A stretch of 64,000 bases of DNA from assembly GCA_037783415.1 (NCBI GenBank), contig JAZGTN010000047.1, positions 124,001 to 188,000 on the forward strand, in the 5' to 3' direction. This DNA is from Leptasterias polaris. Taxonomy: Eukaryota; Echinodermata; Asteroidea; Forcipulatida; Asteriidae. Positions within the stretch are counted from its first letter, which is position 1, and the number at the start of each line of letters is the position of its first letter. Of this stretch, positions 1-39,400 are shown piece by piece. A model generated the notes under the pieces. It made no database searches. It was given only the letters and a program-made list of their open reading frames with translations, and was not told the origin of the DNA. Both the position numbers and the translations under genes were made by a program.

Positions 1-516
1 CAACCAGCCCCACTCTCTTATAATCATCAGCAAAATATCCTTTAGCATATACCATATTAATGTGACTTTCTTTTGAGATGTTACTAAGGCCTAAACCAAA
101 ATATTATGTTTGCGTAACCCGTCCGACCCTAGAAATCCCTACCATGGCTATTTTTATTTTTTTCAAGCGAAGAAATTTAGCAATTAAAGTCTATAGAAAT
201 CAGTTATAAATACTGTTTGAAACCAATTTTGTTCAATCGTATGGCAATGGCGTCCATGGGACTTCAGAGTGCACAATGTTTTGCGCAACATGAAGAAGAT
301 CGTCACTGGCCTATAGTACATGTATAGTTTCGTTCAACCAGTCTGCTCTGCAAAGTGTTCAGATAATGGAAAAGATTTCCCAACATCTAGGCTATTTGAA
401 TGCTGAAAGGTAAATATTGCTGGAATGTCCTTTCCTATCCTATGCCTAGACTAAAATTTCAAAAACAAACTAACAAAAATTAAAAACCTACCTACCCTAA
501 CTTTTCTGGCCCGTTA

Positions 517-25712
<25,196 letters not shown>

Positions 25713-26813
25713 TTTGCACGTGTGATGATTACACTTGTTGGTTTTCAACCACAAGGGGGCGCTATGACGAAAAGCAATCAGCAGATTTCATTCTCTGCTG
25801 ATGAGATGATGAGCAGACAGGCTGACAGTCAGTCCGCACTGCACACAATATCCGTTCCTTTTATCTGCAGCGTATGCACGAGTTTCGGGAGCTTGACCTC
25901 TCCATGAATATTTAATGAGCGTGGTATAGTCTCAGGAATTTTACCAATTTCTTGTGATCAAAGTACTTTTCTGTCAAAATATTTACAGATTCGTAAAGAT
26001 GAATAAACGACCTTTAATTCAGTTGTACAATTTAATGATTTCGTTGTCAATTATTAGTGCTAAAATGGACCCAAACATTTTGTTTCAAAACGAAACATTT
26101 TGCTTCGTAAAACATGGTGCTAACTATTAATTTTCAATGTTACCACAACGTATTTTTGGGCTTACCGAATAGATAAGGTTATATTCTATCCAAATGCTGT
26201 ACTTTTTACATTCGATTTTATTTAGCTGAGTCAGGGCGCTCGTTTTGCTAACACTTCTCACAATTTAACGTTAACGTCTGTTCGTGAATATGCCGCCATG
26301 ATCGTTTACGGATTTCCTGATCGCTGATTGGTCAACCGCGAAACGTCACACTCCTCCACTGTACATACCCGGATGGACTTGTAAACAAGTGCGTGGGGCG
26401 CTGTTACCGATTGTTTGTTGGGGTCTTTGGGGAAATATTCAAACTGACGGAATGGTGGCCTAAGCAAATGTTTTATAGACGATTTTGCGTACTTTGAGAA
26501 CAAAGGATATAATTTCAAAGGGGGGTTGATGGTCTGAATAATTATTAAATTATTAAATTGGGGAACAAAAAGTTAAATTTGGATGGTCAGATGCAAATTT
26601 CAAGTAGAAGTTTTACTACTGGTTTATTCAGAAAATGATATATTTTTATTCGAGAAGACTTTTTAATAAAATCATGGTTAGGAATGACTTGGGTAGTTGG
26701 ATGGTTGAAGGGTCAAAGTCCTATTGTTTGGGTCCTTTATTAAACAAAAATAATTAAATTCTTCATACAACAAAAACTCAAGTGAGCAAGATGTTTAATA
26801 CACCATCAATTCC

Positions 26814-26819
26814 TTTATT
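26814..26819 (-). terminator. Poly(A) signal for the unidentified minus-strand gene
   Basis: AATAAA on the minus strand, about 810 bases past the proposed TGA stop. The bases between show no repeat copies. Confidence 0.3.
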
Positions 26820-27628
26820 TTAAGTCACATACACTGCACCAACATATAATTATCAAAGATAAGGAACAGTTCCAAAAAGTTCAGCTGCTTCCATTTAAAT
26901 GAAACAAATTAAAATTATCAAATTAAAAAACTACATGTACTCAATTGGTAGATATTTGTTTTAATCCAACAAGAGAGTACAAGCACAGATGTAATAAAAA
27001 AGATTTTTGGTAAGTTGTGACCGGTAGGTTGGCAATGTTTAAATGGACTTTTTATGCTGAGTGGAAAGTTCAATAACAGTTGCTTCAATTAAAATGCAAA
27101 CATTGTACATGTGTTCATGTTTGGTACATGTAACTGAACTAGTTCACTTGTTCATTAATAAAATAGCTACCAAAAACCAGTTTGAGTAAACTTCATACTT
27201 GCAGACTTTTAGAAGACAAACTGTTCAATGGCAAAGCTAGCTCAACTTAATTTTCAAACAAGAAAGTAAACAATCACAATCTCAATTAGCTTCCCCACAC
27301 CCTCCATCCTATCCGCCCCCCTTCCCACAAACCAAAACCTGTTCCCCTTGTGGCTTTGCCTTCTAACCATTTCCAACCCCCCCCCCCCCCCTTTTTAAAG
27401 AACTATCCACATGACGACTCATACGATTTTTAAAGCTTTAGTTTCCATACACGATTCTTCATCAACAGGGGGAGAATATTCATAAATGAAAAAAATCTTC
27501 AGCTTTTTAACACTTTGCGTGCGTTCCGGTTCTACTATTTTCTTTGTGAGTCCTCTTAAAATTGTTTAATTATGGTGCATATATCGAATACCATCAAAAT
27601 GTTTTTTGTGGTCACACTAAGTCTCATC

Positions 27629-29065
27629 TCATGGTTTGCTTGCACTCTTCCCTCCACACACAGGCTGTTGGGATGGCGGCTGTGGGTCTGGCCATTTAAG
27701 CCGTCGGTCTAACCTGGAAAAATCAAAATGAGAAAAAAATTTGTCAAGAAAAGGGAGTTGTGAAAAAGGTAACAAAATCTAACCAAGTGCACGTTGCAGA
27801 GTTTAGTCACACCAGCAATCCATAAATTTTTAAAAGAAAAACGACTACCCCCATCCCTAACCAGCCTACTCCCACGATAGGAAGAATGGCCACATTTTTA
27901 ATAACCACGATGATTCACATTTCAAAATAAAAAATCATTATCAAGCTAGCTGGCACAATTTGTGCACATGAGTTGCGTCTTTTGCACTCGTAAAGTATGC
28001 CCAATTTTGGTTTGGAAAACCTTACATCCGATTCAGTAATGGTACTTTGTTGCAATTTTTTTGGAAAAGTAAATGGTGGAAAATTCACACAAAAAACTAG
28101 TGGCCTCAGCTCATTTTTCCCGAGTCCAGAAGATGCAACAGAGGGCAAGGCCGAGATCGAATCATTACATAGCGAGGCCGAGACCATCTGAAGTCGGCCT
28201 CCAATACTACCAGGACAATCGCAAGTACTTGTTCAAATCGGACTAATCTAATGGGATTCATGTCATGTAGGCTGACATGTTCCGTTGTGTAAAATTGCAC
28301 ATGACACAGTACAATGCATGCAATGACACTTGACACTGACAGTTGATGAGTTCTTCCTATGTACTGGCTGTGGATAAGGGCCTGACAAAAATTATAATAA
28401 AAATTGAGAACGCGAATATCCACACTACCCCCATTTTGTATTATTTTTATTTTGTTTATTAAAATAGGCCTAGACCTAGGGGCTAGGTAAGATTAATTTA
28501 AAATTAATAAAAATTAATAAAAAACATGTAGTACTAAAAGTAGGTCTATGATTTTATGAATGATTGAAAAGCCTGCCAAGAAAAAGAAGGGGAAAAAACA
28601 CGAAGCAGCCGAGAGCATGCAACAGCCATGCGTGTGACCGTAACGTGCCCTCTAAAATCGGTTAAAAAACAACAAATCTCGCGAAAAGCAGAAGTGCATC
28701 ACGTTCCTACATTGTCGTCGCCACACGCCAAAAAATATACTAAACGATAGCTTACACTTTAATCTTTCGATTTTTAGTGGTGTTATTTCCTCTTTTTATT
28801 TAGCTGGGTCAGGGCGCTGCAAACCAAAAACTATCCCAAATCAATCCCAACAATATCCAAAATGTTCGGTGGTAAAAAAAAAGGCATAAAAGTCTTTCAA
28901 ACTTAACAAATTTGGTATCATTCGACTCGGCAAATTGTTCTACGTGTACTTACCACGCCATCTTGGATGCCACCTGAAGCATGTGAGCATCGTGCCGTGT
29001 GCAAAAAGGGTCGTCGAACTCTCGCAGTTTATCGCGCAAATCGCGCAGTCGATTCTGCACGTTGG
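27629..29065 (-). CDS. Unidentified gene, two 3' coding exons
   Basis: The exon at 29065-28954 is preceded by a good acceptor (CTTTTATCTGCACAG) and followed by GTAAGT. The exon at 27713-27629 has acceptor TTTTTCCAG and ends in TGA. They join in phase as RLRDLRDKLREFDDPF, then QVASKMAWLDRRLKWPDPQ, and end GGKSASKP. The first part looks helical or coiled-coil and the tail is Pro/Gln-rich. Either upstream exons exist to the right, or translation starts at an internal ATG (28982 or 28961, the latter with a strong context) giving 37 or 30 aa. An AATAAA at 26819-26814 would end a UTR of about 0.8 kb that is free of repeats. I do not recognise the family; a chance join is possible. Confidence 0.4.
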
Positions 29066-30405
29066 CTGTGCAGATAAAAGTCGGGATTTGACCTCATTAA
29101 CGCACGCACTGCGGACTGACTGTGAGGAGCATTGTGTTGAAGGAGAATGAACTTTGAGCCACGAGATTGCAAACTGTCTGTTTTTGGCGAATGGCTAATA
29201 AAGCTACTTAGTACTTTTAATAACAAACACTTTTGGTAGATAATTAACACAATCTTATCTCCCAATTCTTGTCATAAGATAACAGTGACCGTAACTTAAT
29301 CAAAGTGCCCACTAGAATTGCAACATTAACACAAACAAAGAAATTGAAGTATAAAGAACGATATATCGCATCAACATTTTGTATTGAAACATTTACTGTT
29401 ATAGTTTTTCTATTATAGAAGCAGTCCTAAAAACACCCTGAGTAATTTTTATACCCTTCTGAGAGGGAGCTCAGATCATAAAGCAAGGAACGCTCAGACC
29501 TTTGGCCTTTGGCCTTGGTTTTATATCATCCTTTTTATTACTGAGAACTCCTGAGCCCTTCAGTGGGCCCATGGCATGGTCTATACGTGTTTCTTGCTCT
29601 ATGCTCGCTCTATGGATAGACCTAATTTTAAGAAAAAAACAAATTATTTTTGTCTGAACCATTAAAAAAGCTTTTTTATAAAGACCGTTCCTTTAGATAA
29701 GTGAGTCACTATCAAAAACATAGACAATCGTTTCCAATCATGTTGCCAAGTTTACCTATCAGATTAGCAAACTTTGCTCTACCTTTGACCAACAACCATC
29801 TACGGGCAACGGAATCTGCCTTGAATTCTAAGTCAAAATACCATCATTAGAGCAAGGACAGACCATAGAGCAAGGACCAGATGGACAGACTAATACGGAC
29901 CCCTGCAGTGAGAGGTGCCCTTTACCAAGGAGAAAACGCATTGGTGCCCTAATCGCCCTGTCAATTGAGGAAGACAATTTCTAACACATATTGCTTTATT
30001 CACTTTAACAAACTTATAACCCTCAATTCATGTTCTTTGTTGTTATCCCTTGTTTTGATTTCTGAAAATGTTTCAACTGGGTTTCGTCCAGGTGGTGGGT
30101 GTTCGCGTGTAAAATTTTGTGGCCTCAGTATAGGGCGCCCCCTATCCACGTCCTGCGGTGACATTGTTGACATTTTTATGCGGAAGGAGCAGCCTATTGA
30201 TTAAACACGTGGTAGATACACGGCGCGGTGTGGCGCTCTCTCCTAGCTCTGTTATAAAAATAATCATCTAGCCAACCACCAGGGCGTCCAGCCACAGCTG
30301 ATCTGGCTGTTAAATGTTGAAGGTCAACCAAATGAATTCAACACATTGTAAAAAAACCTCCACTCCATGCACTACATCTCTCCATCTCCACACACAGCGA
30401 TCAAA

Positions 30406-33400
30406 ATGTCCACGAAATTAATTTTATACTCCGCGATCACGCTGTGTTTTAACGCCCAGGTTTTACGCCGATATCTTCGGGATGAACTCCTGCTCACGTT
30501 CCCCTACGTTCTCGTACTTATTCTTCCAACGGTAACTCAACCATTTTGTCAGTACTTTCTGGGTGGATTTTGCGGTGTTTTTGTGTTCGCCATTGCTGTG
30601 TACACGCTGTATGAAAACTTACCACAACAACATGTCAACGTAAAGGATAAGGTCGTCTTGATGACCGGTACGTAAAATTACTGTTTTCACTTTTTAAATT
30701 TATTATTAGATTTTTTCAAAATTCAAAAGACAAAAGTCAAATATTATTCTATCTTTTACTATTAATTGTTACTAATTAAAAAATGTATGCAGTTTGTTTA
30801 CTCCAAATCTTTACTAAGTAAGGAAGTGATTAAAAAAACTATAGACAGCTAGCAAGATTAGATAGTGTTATTTATTTTTCAAACAAGTTTGTATTTTATA
30901 ATTTTGTTTTCGAAATTTTGATTTTGAACATTTCTTTTATAGTCATGCCAATTAATCACATCTGGGCCCAATTTCATAAAGCTGTTAAGCAAAAAATAAT
31001 GCTTAGGAAATTTCTATGCTAAGCAAAAAATGAGTGGGGCACCAGTCAAAACAGTGTTAACTTTATAGAATTTTGGCTGGTAACCAGTTTCTGCTAAGCA
31101 AATTATATCACATCTGGGTGTAAACCAGGAAGTAACATCATAACATGGTATTTTTTAGAAAAGAAAATTTAATCAAGTTAAAAGGTCCCATCACACCAAA
31201 CTCGTTCTCACTACGTTCTTAAAAATGTGGCCGAACGGGCTTAAAAGGTGTGAAAACAGAGTGGACGTAGTAGATGTAGCAACCTTTTACGGATGGGTTT
31301 GATCGGGAATGGTGCTCCAGAACTTTGAGCGTGCTCAACATTTTCAAGCGACCATCCCGTCCTGCAATCAGACGGAGGGCAACGTACTTAAAACGAGATG
31401 AACGTACTACGAACAGAATTGCCGTACTTGGTCGGAATGAAGTAGAACTAGTTACAAACAGGTTTAAACTTACTACAGACGGGCTTGGACTGAGGTGAAC
31501 GGGCAATTTTACCCGATCTGAAATTTGATATAAACGGACTGCAGACGGGATAAAGACGAGATGGACGGGTCATATTATAGACATTGTCCGGCCAAAGCTA
31601 TACGTTCTAGCCAGACCACGATCCGTTTCACGATTTTTTTTAGGACGGGTTCGGACGTTTTGAGAACTAGTTTGGTGTGACTGAGGCTTTACTTTCAGAT
31701 CTTGTATTGTATAATGTTGTTTTATTGTTGAGGTTGACAGTTCTACACCATGAGTAAATTTTAATATCAATATATAAATAATTTATTTAATATTTTCCAC
31801 ATTCCGAGTTTTAACAAAATAACTATAAGGCCAAGTAAAATAAATAACATGTTGCTCGTCCGGACTTTTTAAAAAGTTGGTGAGGGAGGTCCTTGTTATT
31901 TTCAAAATTGTTGTTATTTTTTTCAAGATGGCCACCATGTCTAAGATGGCCGCCATATCGTATTTGAAGATGTTTTTATGGTTTTATGAGCATGTTCTGT
32001 ATGTCCTCAAATTCTGTTTAAAGTCGCCATGTGTGTTTCTGTGTCCATTTTGATAGATATTGTTATTCTTTCCAAGAGTTCTTCTTGCTTTTGCTCAAAA
32101 ATTATTCTGTGTGTGGCATCACGTCCTGGTGCAAAGATCTCGTTCAAAAAAGAACTGTGGCATGCAAACGTCAAGGGCAAAACGTTTCAAAGAAATGATT
32201 GCGTTGTGGAAATAGCATTTTTTTGTAGGCCTACCTGCAAGAAAGATGATGAAATTGCTCCAAAAAAATTAAGGATACATTTGAAATAGAATTTTTTTAT
32301 TTTTTTATTTTTTTTTATTATATATTTTTTTAAAATAACAAATAACAAAAAATTTGGTGCGGCCTCCAAAATCGGAGCGGGCGGGGACGAGCAACATGTT
32401 ATTTATTTTACTTGGCCTAACATGCATTGACCAATGAATGATTTCCCCTGTTAAAAATGTCATGTAGCAAAATGCACAAAATGTATCACTTGCCCCTCAA
32501 TGGGAGCCTTTCCTTTAGTGTCCATAAACCATCTCCAGTCGTTACCCCTGCAGTTATGAACAAAATTAATAAACAACGCCAATTCATTTCCCAAACTTGA
32601 TTGTATAATTGTAAGGCCTGACGGATACAAACAGCTGCTCACTCTATGGAATTATTGTTATTATTATTATTATTTATTTGGCAATTTCACATAAAAATAC
32701 AAAAATACAAGTAATTTAAACATTCATCTGGAATAGAAAATAAAAAATCAGTAAGGATTTAAAAAGGAGGCAGGCAGTAAAAGAGAAAACAAAGTACTAC
32801 GAGACTGAGGACAACAGAAAGACATCAACAATCCAGGTTTGCCAGGACTGACAAAAGTGCCTGCACTGTCACCAAGAGGTGTGTCAGTCCAACCTGGATA
32901 AGACAAGGGACAAAAGGACAAATAATGGCACATAACAAACAGGCTAACAAACAACAAACAAACAAACAAAAGAACTAACGAAAGAACGAACAAAACAAAC
33001 AAGCAAACAAACACCCCAAAACACAAAATAACAAACAAACAAAACATGCAAACTGAAAAAAAAACAAAAAACGAACAACAAGAGCATGGATACAAGACAA
33101 CAAGAAAAAACAGACAGGATGAAAACAATTTTGTTCACAAAACTGCCGGAAAAGGATCTAGTTGGAATATACCGCAACTTTTAGTTTGCCTTAAAAAGTG
33201 TTGAAATTATCAGTTAAAAGAGAGTTTTTTACATCAATAGGGAAAGCAGACCACTTAATTGGAAAAGAGAAAATGCAGCTGTTCTTGGTTGAATTTTTCT
33301 TGAAGGATAAATGGTTAGAACAAAGCTTGTCAGTATGCCTGCTGTTGATGGTAATTAGCAAGTTATAAATCACAAGGGAAACTGACTGGGGGTAAATTTT

Positions 33401-36400
33401 AAATAATTTAGGGGGGGTTAATTAAAGAAAAACTGACTAGAGCGGGATTTGAACCAACGACCTCCAGATTAACTTGCCGGCGCTCTGCCAACTGAGCTAT
33501 CTAGCACTAGTTGGCAGTCTCCCTATTTTGTCAATTTTATCTTTGTTCAACCCTAAGTTGTATAGAATTAGATTAGAAGATAGTTTTATGCTCTAAGCTG
33601 CTATCTATAGTATTATAGATTTCTAAGCTTGTAAGAAGCAACTGAATGTTGATTGTTAGAAACTGCTGAGTACATTACTTGCAGATGTGGAATCTTCGCT
33701 GGTCATTGACCCCATTGTGATAGAAATTCCTCAGGACATTTTAGTTTTAAAAGAAAGGATTATTTTGTTGAATCAGGAATTACAAGATTCTCAAAGGATG
33801 TGCTTCAGGGCTCAAATTTTGCACTGGACTGCCGGCCTGAGGCCAGTTGTTTCAGTGTCAGGCCAGTAAACATATTATGACGGGGGTAAGTTCTGCAGTC
33901 TTTTGTTTTTCAACTGAATAACAATACAAGTCTCACTGTGTAATATCTTGAACAGAAACAGATTGTGTTCAAATATTGACTTTTGAGTCAAAAAAATACC
34001 TTTTAATTCTATTGAGTAATGAAGTATAAGAATATGTAACTTTTTGGTGATAACTTTCTTTGGTTTCAAATAAACCCGAAGAACAAAGTAGATATTTTCT
34101 TTGAAGACGTTCTGGCATGAGTCAGGAGGAAGTTCAATATATTATGTCACAAACCAAATGAGACATAATGGAATTAAACACCATGGTGCAAAATAAAGAA
34201 TAGTTAAGAAAGTTGGTTTACGGCACTGGCACATTTTTTTAATCCAGGAGGTCGCAGGTTCAAATCCAGCTCTAATCAATTTGTCTTATGATACAAAATT
34301 GATTTGTAATGTACCCACCCTGTAATTTTCTCTTTAAAGGTTGATCACTTGATATAATTTACAAAACAAATGATTTTAGAAAGAATTTGTGTTGTAAGGG
34401 TATATTATGTGGAAGGGGCGATTATTTTTAAAGCCCTGCCCAAATACACAGGGTGAGACATTTCTTGTTATCGATGGAATGGAAGGAAGCCTGGTCAACA
34501 TCCTCAACACGACCCTGTGACTTCATCCAAACTCTGTCTTTAAGACTCTACAGGATGGGATCTTTCTTATGGGGCCCGGGTCCAACTCAATCGTACCCAA
34601 TCGTCGCAAGAACTGCCTAGGGCTGTAACACCTTGTTCCTCCATACCATCGGAGCCACCAGCTTGAATATCTGTCAGTGAGGCAGACCACAACCTATCAA
34701 ACACATCAATATTAAATAATACATGTCAAAGATTCCTACACTAACTGATTAATATTAAACAGGTACAATACATGTAGGGTGTCATGGCCGAGCCGGTTTA
34801 GAGCATCGAATTCAACTTCTGGTGGTTAAGTCGTCGGAGTGTGGGTTCGAATCCCAGTTATGACATCTGTGTCCTTGAGCAAGATGCTTTACTATAAATT
34901 GCCTCTCTTCACCCAGGGGTATAAATGGGTACCTGTGGGGGTAGAGGTTGATATTGTTGTATGAAAAAGCTTCGGAGCACCACGGCAGCTCGGGGCTGTA
35001 TACTCCCCAGGAAGCTGAGTAAAGATTAAAGGAATTTTATTGGCCCAATGACCAGGACACTAATGTAAAGTGCATTGAGACGTTATTGTAAAATGCGCTA
35101 TTATATAAGAACTAGTTATTATTATTATTATTGGTGACTGCCCTGGCTTCAGATCACCCCCAAAATGGCGAGCAGGGACTCATGGACCTCGACGAGGACA
35201 CCATCAAATGGCATTTTACCAAATTGACTATCTAAATACAACGTCACCTTGAACCAGCGATCATAGGAAAGGAGGATACTGTGTGCTGTGTAATCATGGA
35301 GGAGAGGGCGGAGTGGAATCATCCGACATTTTGATCTATTTTCAGGTCATGAGCATGGCCATGCAAAGGACAGCTTATTAATTGCGAAGTAACAAAATAA
35401 TGGTCTATGAGAACTCAATAAACTAAGGCCAGTATATAAGCAGTATTCCTCCGGTTAGTGGGGTGTGATTTTATTTTGAAAAATTGCAAATTTGTTAAAA
35501 TAATTAAGGCTTGTTGGCATTTGCCCTATTGAGATACAACACTGTCCAGAGGACTGATAGACAAGTTTATGTTTTCATGACCCTGTTGTTGAAGGTCATC
35601 ATTAAATAGTAAACAGACACACAATGTGGTACAAACGAATCTAGTAGTAGTGGCCAGAAATGGCAGAGTTGATGTTTCTCTGTCTCAGCATGTTGACCAT
35701 TAATTAGGAATTCCAGACAGTGTTGTGCAACAACCTTTGACATCTAATTAGTTCTAAAACAGATGGCGCCTCGCCCTCCTTACACTATAATGAAACCAAA
35801 TCCAGTAAAGCAAGAATGAATGCAGCAGACCAGGGACAAATTTCATAGAGCTGCTCTTAGCACAAAAAGTAGCTAAGCAGCTCTAGATGCTTACCAGATT
35901 AAGGTTACCAGCCAAATACCATAAAACTACACATTTTAACTGGTTTAATCCTTTACATTTTTGCTAAGCAGAAAACTGTTAAGCAATTATTATTATTATT
36001 ATTTATTTGATAAAGACAAACCACACCAACATTACAAAGAAACAAGTACTTGAAGATGAATAAAGAAGGAACAACATAATAATAATAATAGTAATTAAAC
36101 AATAGTACACAAATGAATAAGTAGGCCCTAGATTAATAATTTATAAAAAGTGGCAACAAATTTAATAAAAACTATAGAAACAAATAATGAAAATAAACTG
36201 TCTTCAAATTCTACATAAACAAAGAAACCTAAAGTATACTTTGCCCTTAAGAGATGCAGAAGCCAAGAGTGAATAATGCCCCATGTTCATTTTTGTTTCT
36301 ATTCATGGAGATCATCCTTTGAACCGTCTCTCCCCCCCCCCCCCCCCCCTGCTTAGGGTCGTTAGATCTCCACATCTTTTGTTGTGTTCCTTGTTGTGGC

Positions 36401-39400
36401 AGGTATTCTTTGACCCCAGTAACTTCTACCAAGCAGTGAACAATGTGGTAACCCGCAGACTTCCTTGCATTGCCTGGGGACAAACTCAACTTTCGTACAA
36501 ACACAGAACTGTATGAATTCAGGGACGATCTCGAATATCATTTGCTCTTTCTGAAAAGCAGTGGGATTCATAGCAAACCATACACAGGCCAAGTTCGCAC
36601 AAGGTGCCAATGGTTAACTAGTGGTTTTTTAGTGACGTACGTAGAGTAAGCGAACAGAAGTTGTAGTACGAACGACTCATAGTCATGTCATGTCATGTCA
36701 TGTCAACGCGACCCGGCGACTAAACGTGCGTGATCATATTCTTATAACTGGTCCACTCTGCACTGTGCTATGAAAGCGGCTAATGATAACCAGCGATGCG
36801 ACCATGCCCCATAGGCTGGTTCCAAATAGTCGACTAGCGTAGTCCAAATATCGTCGACTAGACAAAGTTCGGGCTAACCTAGTCGAACTATGGTCAATGA
36901 TAGTCCTTGTGCGAACCTGGGCCAAAATGGCTACCAGGTAGCGCCCTCGCTTGATGAGAAAGGACAAGACAAACATAGACAAGAGTTTGTTTTGAAAGAT
37001 AGATAGGTGACGAGGAGCTACAAAGTGAAGATTCTGATAGCGAGGTTGAATGAAAGAAAATTATTGATAGTAAATCCTGACTACAATGAGTGGGTAAGGC
37101 CCTTGCCCGCTCTCGGTTCTCAACAATGTGGCCCTGGTTCGATTCCCGACTAAGGCCATAATGTGAGAAGAGTTGGGCATTGGTTCTCTCGTATGCCTCA
37201 AGGGTTTTTGTGCGGGCCCTTCGGTTTTCCTCTCTCCAGAAAGAAATCAAACACTTTTGATCTCCAGGCTGTGTTCCGTGGTCATATAGGTCAATGTGGC
37301 TGGCTGCAAAAGGCGCTCAATGAATGCCTGCAGCTCGAAAACACTTGAAGGTATGCGTCCATCGCAATTTAGCGAGAACTCAGCTTCGAGTAAGCCTTCG
37401 AGTAAGGATAACTAGCATTCCAAATTATTATTATTATTGATTATGATCATGATGATTGATTCTGATTTGGATGATAGCAAGGATGATTATCTTTCAATTA
37501 ACAAAGCCTCAAAGACCACCTTACATAAGTTGAGAAACCACCCACGCAGTCAAGACCAATAACTTACATTGTAACACCATATGGGGTCATGAATGAGCTG
37601 AAACTCCGCCTCCAGAGAGTATACTTAATGAATATTCATGACAGGGTAAATATTCAGAAAGCATTAGCAACTAATTGCAGTCCCACATGCAGACTCGATC
37701 AAGATGATTATTCAGTGCATGCAAAAGGAACACTTTGGTAGCCCCAGGATCAGTTTTTCAAACATTGACTTACAATCCCTAAGAAAATATTTAACTGTGA
37801 ACACCTTTTGGTCATGAATATTTATTATGCTGAAACTGATTGCCAGAAAGAAAAAAATTGTGCTGCACCTAAAGACCTTTCCATTGTTGTTTATAAATAA
37901 ACAAACTGCGCTGGTTGGCATGGACGGCTAAATGTTAGCAAAACGTCCAATCGTGTTCACAGATGTGGTGACCAAATTCAACACTTTCCGCAAACTTTCA
38001 ACTAAATAAAACACCTCCCATGATTGGTCGCTTTGTTTCAAACAAATTCAACACTATTTTTGAATTTTTGTGTAACATTGTTACAAACTGTGGCTATCTG
38101 CTTTTGCTTTGCATTGATGTCTTTCCATAGTTTTGCAACCTCGGTTGGCAAAAGCTCGGGCTGTGACGCTGCAATAGAAAGATCTATGTAGGCCTACATG
38201 TACGCTTGACGCAGAAAGTGTAAGGACCTCAATATCCATACCTTAACAAACCATGGGGTTTATTAACACAGAAGCGTCTGTGGAACCTCGGAGTGAGAGT
38301 AACAGTAAATCGAATCTGATTGGAATAAACCTCATGTGATGATGGTATGCAGATTCATTTCAGTGCATGTGTCAGCCTCATGTGGTGAAAGCATCTCACA
38401 TTTGACGGCCTTGACAAAAAAATGAAAAGGGTTGGTGGATTATTGTTCAACAAATACACTCCATGAAAAGGTTTTAATTTTTTTTCTCAGTGATCTAATA
38501 AAAGTCACATTCTGTAAACTGATTGACAAAAATATGGTGATACAAGGGGGTAAGGGACGGGGCATGGACGAGAAAATGTGTTGCCTAAAGACGTTGTCAT
38601 ACCAGGTAATTTTCTACGAGCAACTTTAGGCAACCAACTTCACTGCATGCAAAAGAAGTTCACTTTGGTAGCACAAGAGATATTTTTCTAAATAATAATA
38701 ATAATAATAATAATAATATGGATTTATATCGCGCTTTATCACACCCAAGGGCGTCTCAAAGCGCTTCGAACATTATTACCCCTGGTCACTGGGCCATTTA
38801 TTTCATTCCTTAAACCATCTCAGCTCCGTGGGGAGTATACAGCCTGTGCTGCAATATATGCGCTACTAAGCTAAATCAATCACAAGAACCATCTCTGCCC
38901 TCACAGGTACCCATTTTACCCCTGGGTGGAGAGAAGCAATTATAGTTAAGTGTCTTGCTCAGGGACACAAGTGTCACGACCGGGACTCGAACCCACACTC
39001 TACTGAACAGAAACACCAGAGCTTGAGTTCGGTGCTCTTAACCGCTCGGCCATGACACGCCACAAATGGGTATCAACTAAACAGTGAAAATATAAATGTT
39101 ACTATTTTCTGTCAACAAGGTGGCTTGTATAAATTGCCTCATGTGACATGACCCTCAAAGGGAAAGTGAATTTGGGGCAAATCATAACGCGAAATAAAAA
39201 AACCAGATGTACTTCTGAAAAATAATGTGGACTACAAATCTGTCTGATTCCGGTGGCAGGATGATGGAAAGAAAAAGTAATTACAAGGTATAGAGTAACA
39301 AGTTTTGATTCCTAAGTTGAAAGTTGATATACAGATAAAATATGTGTGACAGAAAGATTGGTGTGGTCTCACACGGAACAAAAATAGCTTTCAATCTATC

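Noticed and set aside
32748..33128. 126-codon hydrophobic Cys/Phe-rich minus-strand frame
   Set aside because: Low-complexity (CAAA)n-type DNA read in reverse; not a membrane protein gene.
34560..34700. Open minus-strand frame with GGSDGMEEQGV
   Set aside because: No convincing splice borders or partner exon; left unannotated.
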